Assembly: GCA_017995595.1 (NCBI GenBank)
Contig: JAGOIO010000008.1
Span: forward strand, 1-15,984
Direction: 5' to 3'
Length of the DNA stretch: 15,984 bases
From: a bacterium
Lineage (GTDB): Bacteria > Cyanobacteriota > Vampirovibrionia > Gastranaerophilales > Gastranaerophilaceae
Position numbers and translations under genes: made by a program. The stretch's first letter is position 1; the number at the start of each line of letters is the position of its first letter. Positions 15,237 through 15,984 of the stretch are shown here, in pieces. The notes beneath the pieces were generated by a model. It had not been told where the DNA came from and searched no databases. It was given only the letters and a program-made list of their open reading frames with translations.

Positions 15237-15626
15237 ATGATTTCGATTATAAATTTTTTTAGAAAACAAAATAAATGTACACACGAAAAGATTCCACCGG
15301 AAGTAGAATGCGGATATTGTCCTGACTGTGGAGAATTTGTAGAAAACCAATGGTTTATAACAAGATGCAAATGTTGTGGTATAAAAGTAAAAGCTACAAT
15401 AAAAAATGGTAAAATTGTTCCTGAAAAGAAATATTGTAGAAATTGCGGAAGTGAGCAATATGTAGTTGAAAGACTAAGCAAAATAACTTCATTTGACCTA
15501 TATTTTGCTGTGCTAATAAGAGAAGTTGTAAATCAACGACCTGTATCATATATACAAACTTGGGTAGAAGAAAAAGAAGAAATCGTCCACAAATTTATAA
15601 CAGATAAAAGACTAATAAATTATTAG
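15237..15626 (+). CDS. Cysteine-rich zinc-ribbon-like protein, unknown function
   Basis: Nine of the 129 residues are Cys. Pairs typical of zinc knuckles are C25-x2-C28-x2-C31, C44-K-C46-C47 and C67-x2-C70, each followed by Gly, with C14-x-H16 before them. Two ribbons, or one ribbon with an extra site, would fit residues 14-72. Residues 80-129 are hydrophobic then charged, with no further Cys. The fold suggests a protein- or nucleic-acid-binding role but no function can be named. There is no ribosome site before the ATG. TATAAT at 15219-15224 lies only 12 nt before it, so the mRNA may be nearly leaderless. It is 42 nt after the small membrane protein gene. Confidence 0.8.
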   Translation: MISIINFFRKQNKCTHEKIPPEVECGYCPDCGEFVENQWFITRCKCCGIKVKATIKNGKIVPEKKYCRNCGSEQYVVERLSKITSFDLYFAVLIREVVNQRPVSYIQTWVEEKEEIVHKFITDKRLINY

Positions 15627-15632
15627 TCATGG

Positions 15633-15668
15633 CACGCATGCAAGAGGATAACCTCTTGCCAATGCGTG
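15633..15668 (+). other. Strong hairpin of unknown role after the zinc-ribbon gene
   Basis: CACGCAT (15633-15639) and GCAAGAGG (15640-15647) pair with CCTCTTGC (15652-15659) and ATGCGTG (15662-15668): 15 bp in all, with a four-base loop ATAA and a two-base bulge (CA). It is much richer in G+C than its surroundings. It starts 6 nt after the stop codon, a good place for a terminator or mRNA-protecting structure, but is followed by AATATTTATAAA and not by a T-run, so it is not a standard intrinsic terminator. Confidence 0.75.
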
Positions 15669-15715
15669 AATATTTATAAATGTAAAAAAGGCGATAAAGT
15701 AGAATATGCCTATGC

Positions 15716-15744
15716 TTGACATAGGAAAATATTAATGATAATAT
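15716..15744 (+). promoter_or_regulatory. Promoter of the tRNA-Met gene
   Basis: A perfect TTGACA (15716-15721) is followed after 17 nt by TAATAT (15739-15744); GATAAT (15737-15742) would fit with 15 nt. Transcription would begin near 15751, about 50 nt before the tRNA. The -35 box lies in an inverted repeat, CCTATG (15709-15714) and CATAGG (15720-15725). Confidence 0.65.
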
Positions 15745-15752
15745 GAAGAACG

Positions 15753-15775
15753 TAGCAAAGATAGTAGTTTTGCTA
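15753..15775 (+). other. Leader hairpin before tRNA-Met
   Basis: TAGCAAA (15753-15759) pairs with TTTGCTA (15769-15775) around a 9-nt loop, within the predicted 5' leader of the tRNA transcript. It may simply be leader RNA removed on processing. The stem is AT-rich and only 7 bp. Confidence 0.4.
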
Positions 15776-15801
15776 ATTGATAATTTTAAATAAAATAACA
15801 A

Positions 15802-15873
15802 GGGCTTGTGGCGCAGCGGTAGCGCAGAGGACTCATAATCCTTTGGTCGTTGGTTCGAACCCAACCGGGCCCA
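15802..15873 (+). tRNA. tRNA-Met(CAT), elongator type
   Basis: The 72-nt sequence folds as a complete cloverleaf: acceptor GGGCTTG/CGGGCCC (two G-U pairs), D stem GCGC/GCGC, anticodon stem GAGGA/TCCTT with loop CTCATAA, variable loop TGGTC, T stem GTTGG/CCAAC with TTCGAAC, and discriminator A. The anticodon CAT is at 15834-15836. The paired first base (G-C) and the absence of three G-C pairs next to the anticodon loop rule out the initiator. Lysidine-modified tRNA-Ile2 also has CAT, but ACTCATAAT is typical of elongator Met. CCA is not encoded; a run of six T follows directly. Confidence 0.96.
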
Positions 15874-15984
15874 TTTTTTATTTATTATTATTTTTATTTT
15901 TTTAGTAAGATTCTAATATAAATTTAAACATCAAAGTTAAAAGCTTCTTGATGAAGTTTTTCAAGTCTATTTTAATAAAAAAAT

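Noticed and set aside
15595..15864. Open frame of 89 codons on the minus strand covering the tRNA-Met region
   Set aside because: Its first residues are the antisense translation of the tRNA gene, a common false gene. It also crosses the tRNA promoter and the hairpin and has no other support.
15902..15984. Minus-strand frame open from the window edge to a stop at 15902-15904, possible C-terminus of a gene beyond the window
   Set aside because: Only about 26 codons are visible and they are Lys/Leu/Phe/Ile-rich as expected by chance here. The next part of the genome would be needed to judge it.
15951..15984. Forward ATG opening a frame to the window end (MKFFKS...)
   Set aside because: It resembles the beginning of a signal peptide, but there are only eleven codons and no ribosome site before it.
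1..15984. CRISPR arrays, insertion sequences, integrase or attachment sites
   Set aside because: No regularly spaced repeats, transposase-like frames or terminal inverted repeats were seen. The tRNA gene shows no partial duplicate of its 3' end within the window.

Overview
The window is AT-rich bacterial DNA using the standard genetic code: the first CheX-like gene stops at TGA, and the other 17 genes stop at TAA or TAG. All 18 genes and the tRNA lie on the + strand. Many genes have GGAG-type ribosome sites. The AT-rich base composition, the oxygen-independent gut-type look of the proteins, a diverged flagellar/chemotaxis cluster and small lineage-specific membrane proteins with an RP...DK..D..TKK motif remind me of Vampirovibrionia/Melainabacteria (Gastranaerophilales). 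That assignment is inference from impression only; no marker gene here proves it.

Layout. 1-346: no gene; a perfect 20-nt palindrome with a T-run lies at 203-229. 347-831: a small secreted coiled-coil protein with its own terminator. 931-2074: two adjacent genes for paralogous, probably membrane-associated proteins of unknown function. 2130-3086: an ATPase of the OppD/DppD oligopeptide/dipeptide ABC transporter family, without permeases beside it. 3087-3268: intergenic region with a good sigma-70-type promoter (TTGACA-17-GATAAT) flanked by a 9-nt inverted repeat.

3269-13145: eleven tightly packed genes that look like one chemotaxis/motor operon, closed by a terminator at 13162-13193. The order is a catalytically dead HD-GYP-like protein, a FliY/FliN-type switch protein, a membrane-anchored TPR protein, CheY, two CheX-like proteins, CheA, CheW, a receptor with no periplasmic domain, CheR and CheB. 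The set is a complete core signalling pathway: the receptor controls CheA through CheW, CheA phosphorylates CheY and CheB, CheR and CheB tune receptor methylation, CheX removes phosphate from CheY, and CheY-P would act on the switch protein. There is no CheD, CheZ, FliM or FliG in the window.

13239-15626: prolyl-tRNA synthetase, followed 3 nt later by a one-helix small protein, then a cysteine-rich zinc-ribbon-like protein. 15627-15801: a strong hairpin (15633-15668), then a promoter for the tRNA gene. 15802-15873: tRNA-Met(CAT), elongator type, no encoded CCA. 15874-15984: T-rich, with nothing I can support.

The points most worth a second look are the tandem unknown family (931-2074), the dead HD-GYP-like protein at the head of the chemotaxis operon, the CheX pair in which only one copy keeps the phosphatase residues, the sensor-less receptor, and the unexplained hairpin at 15633-15668.
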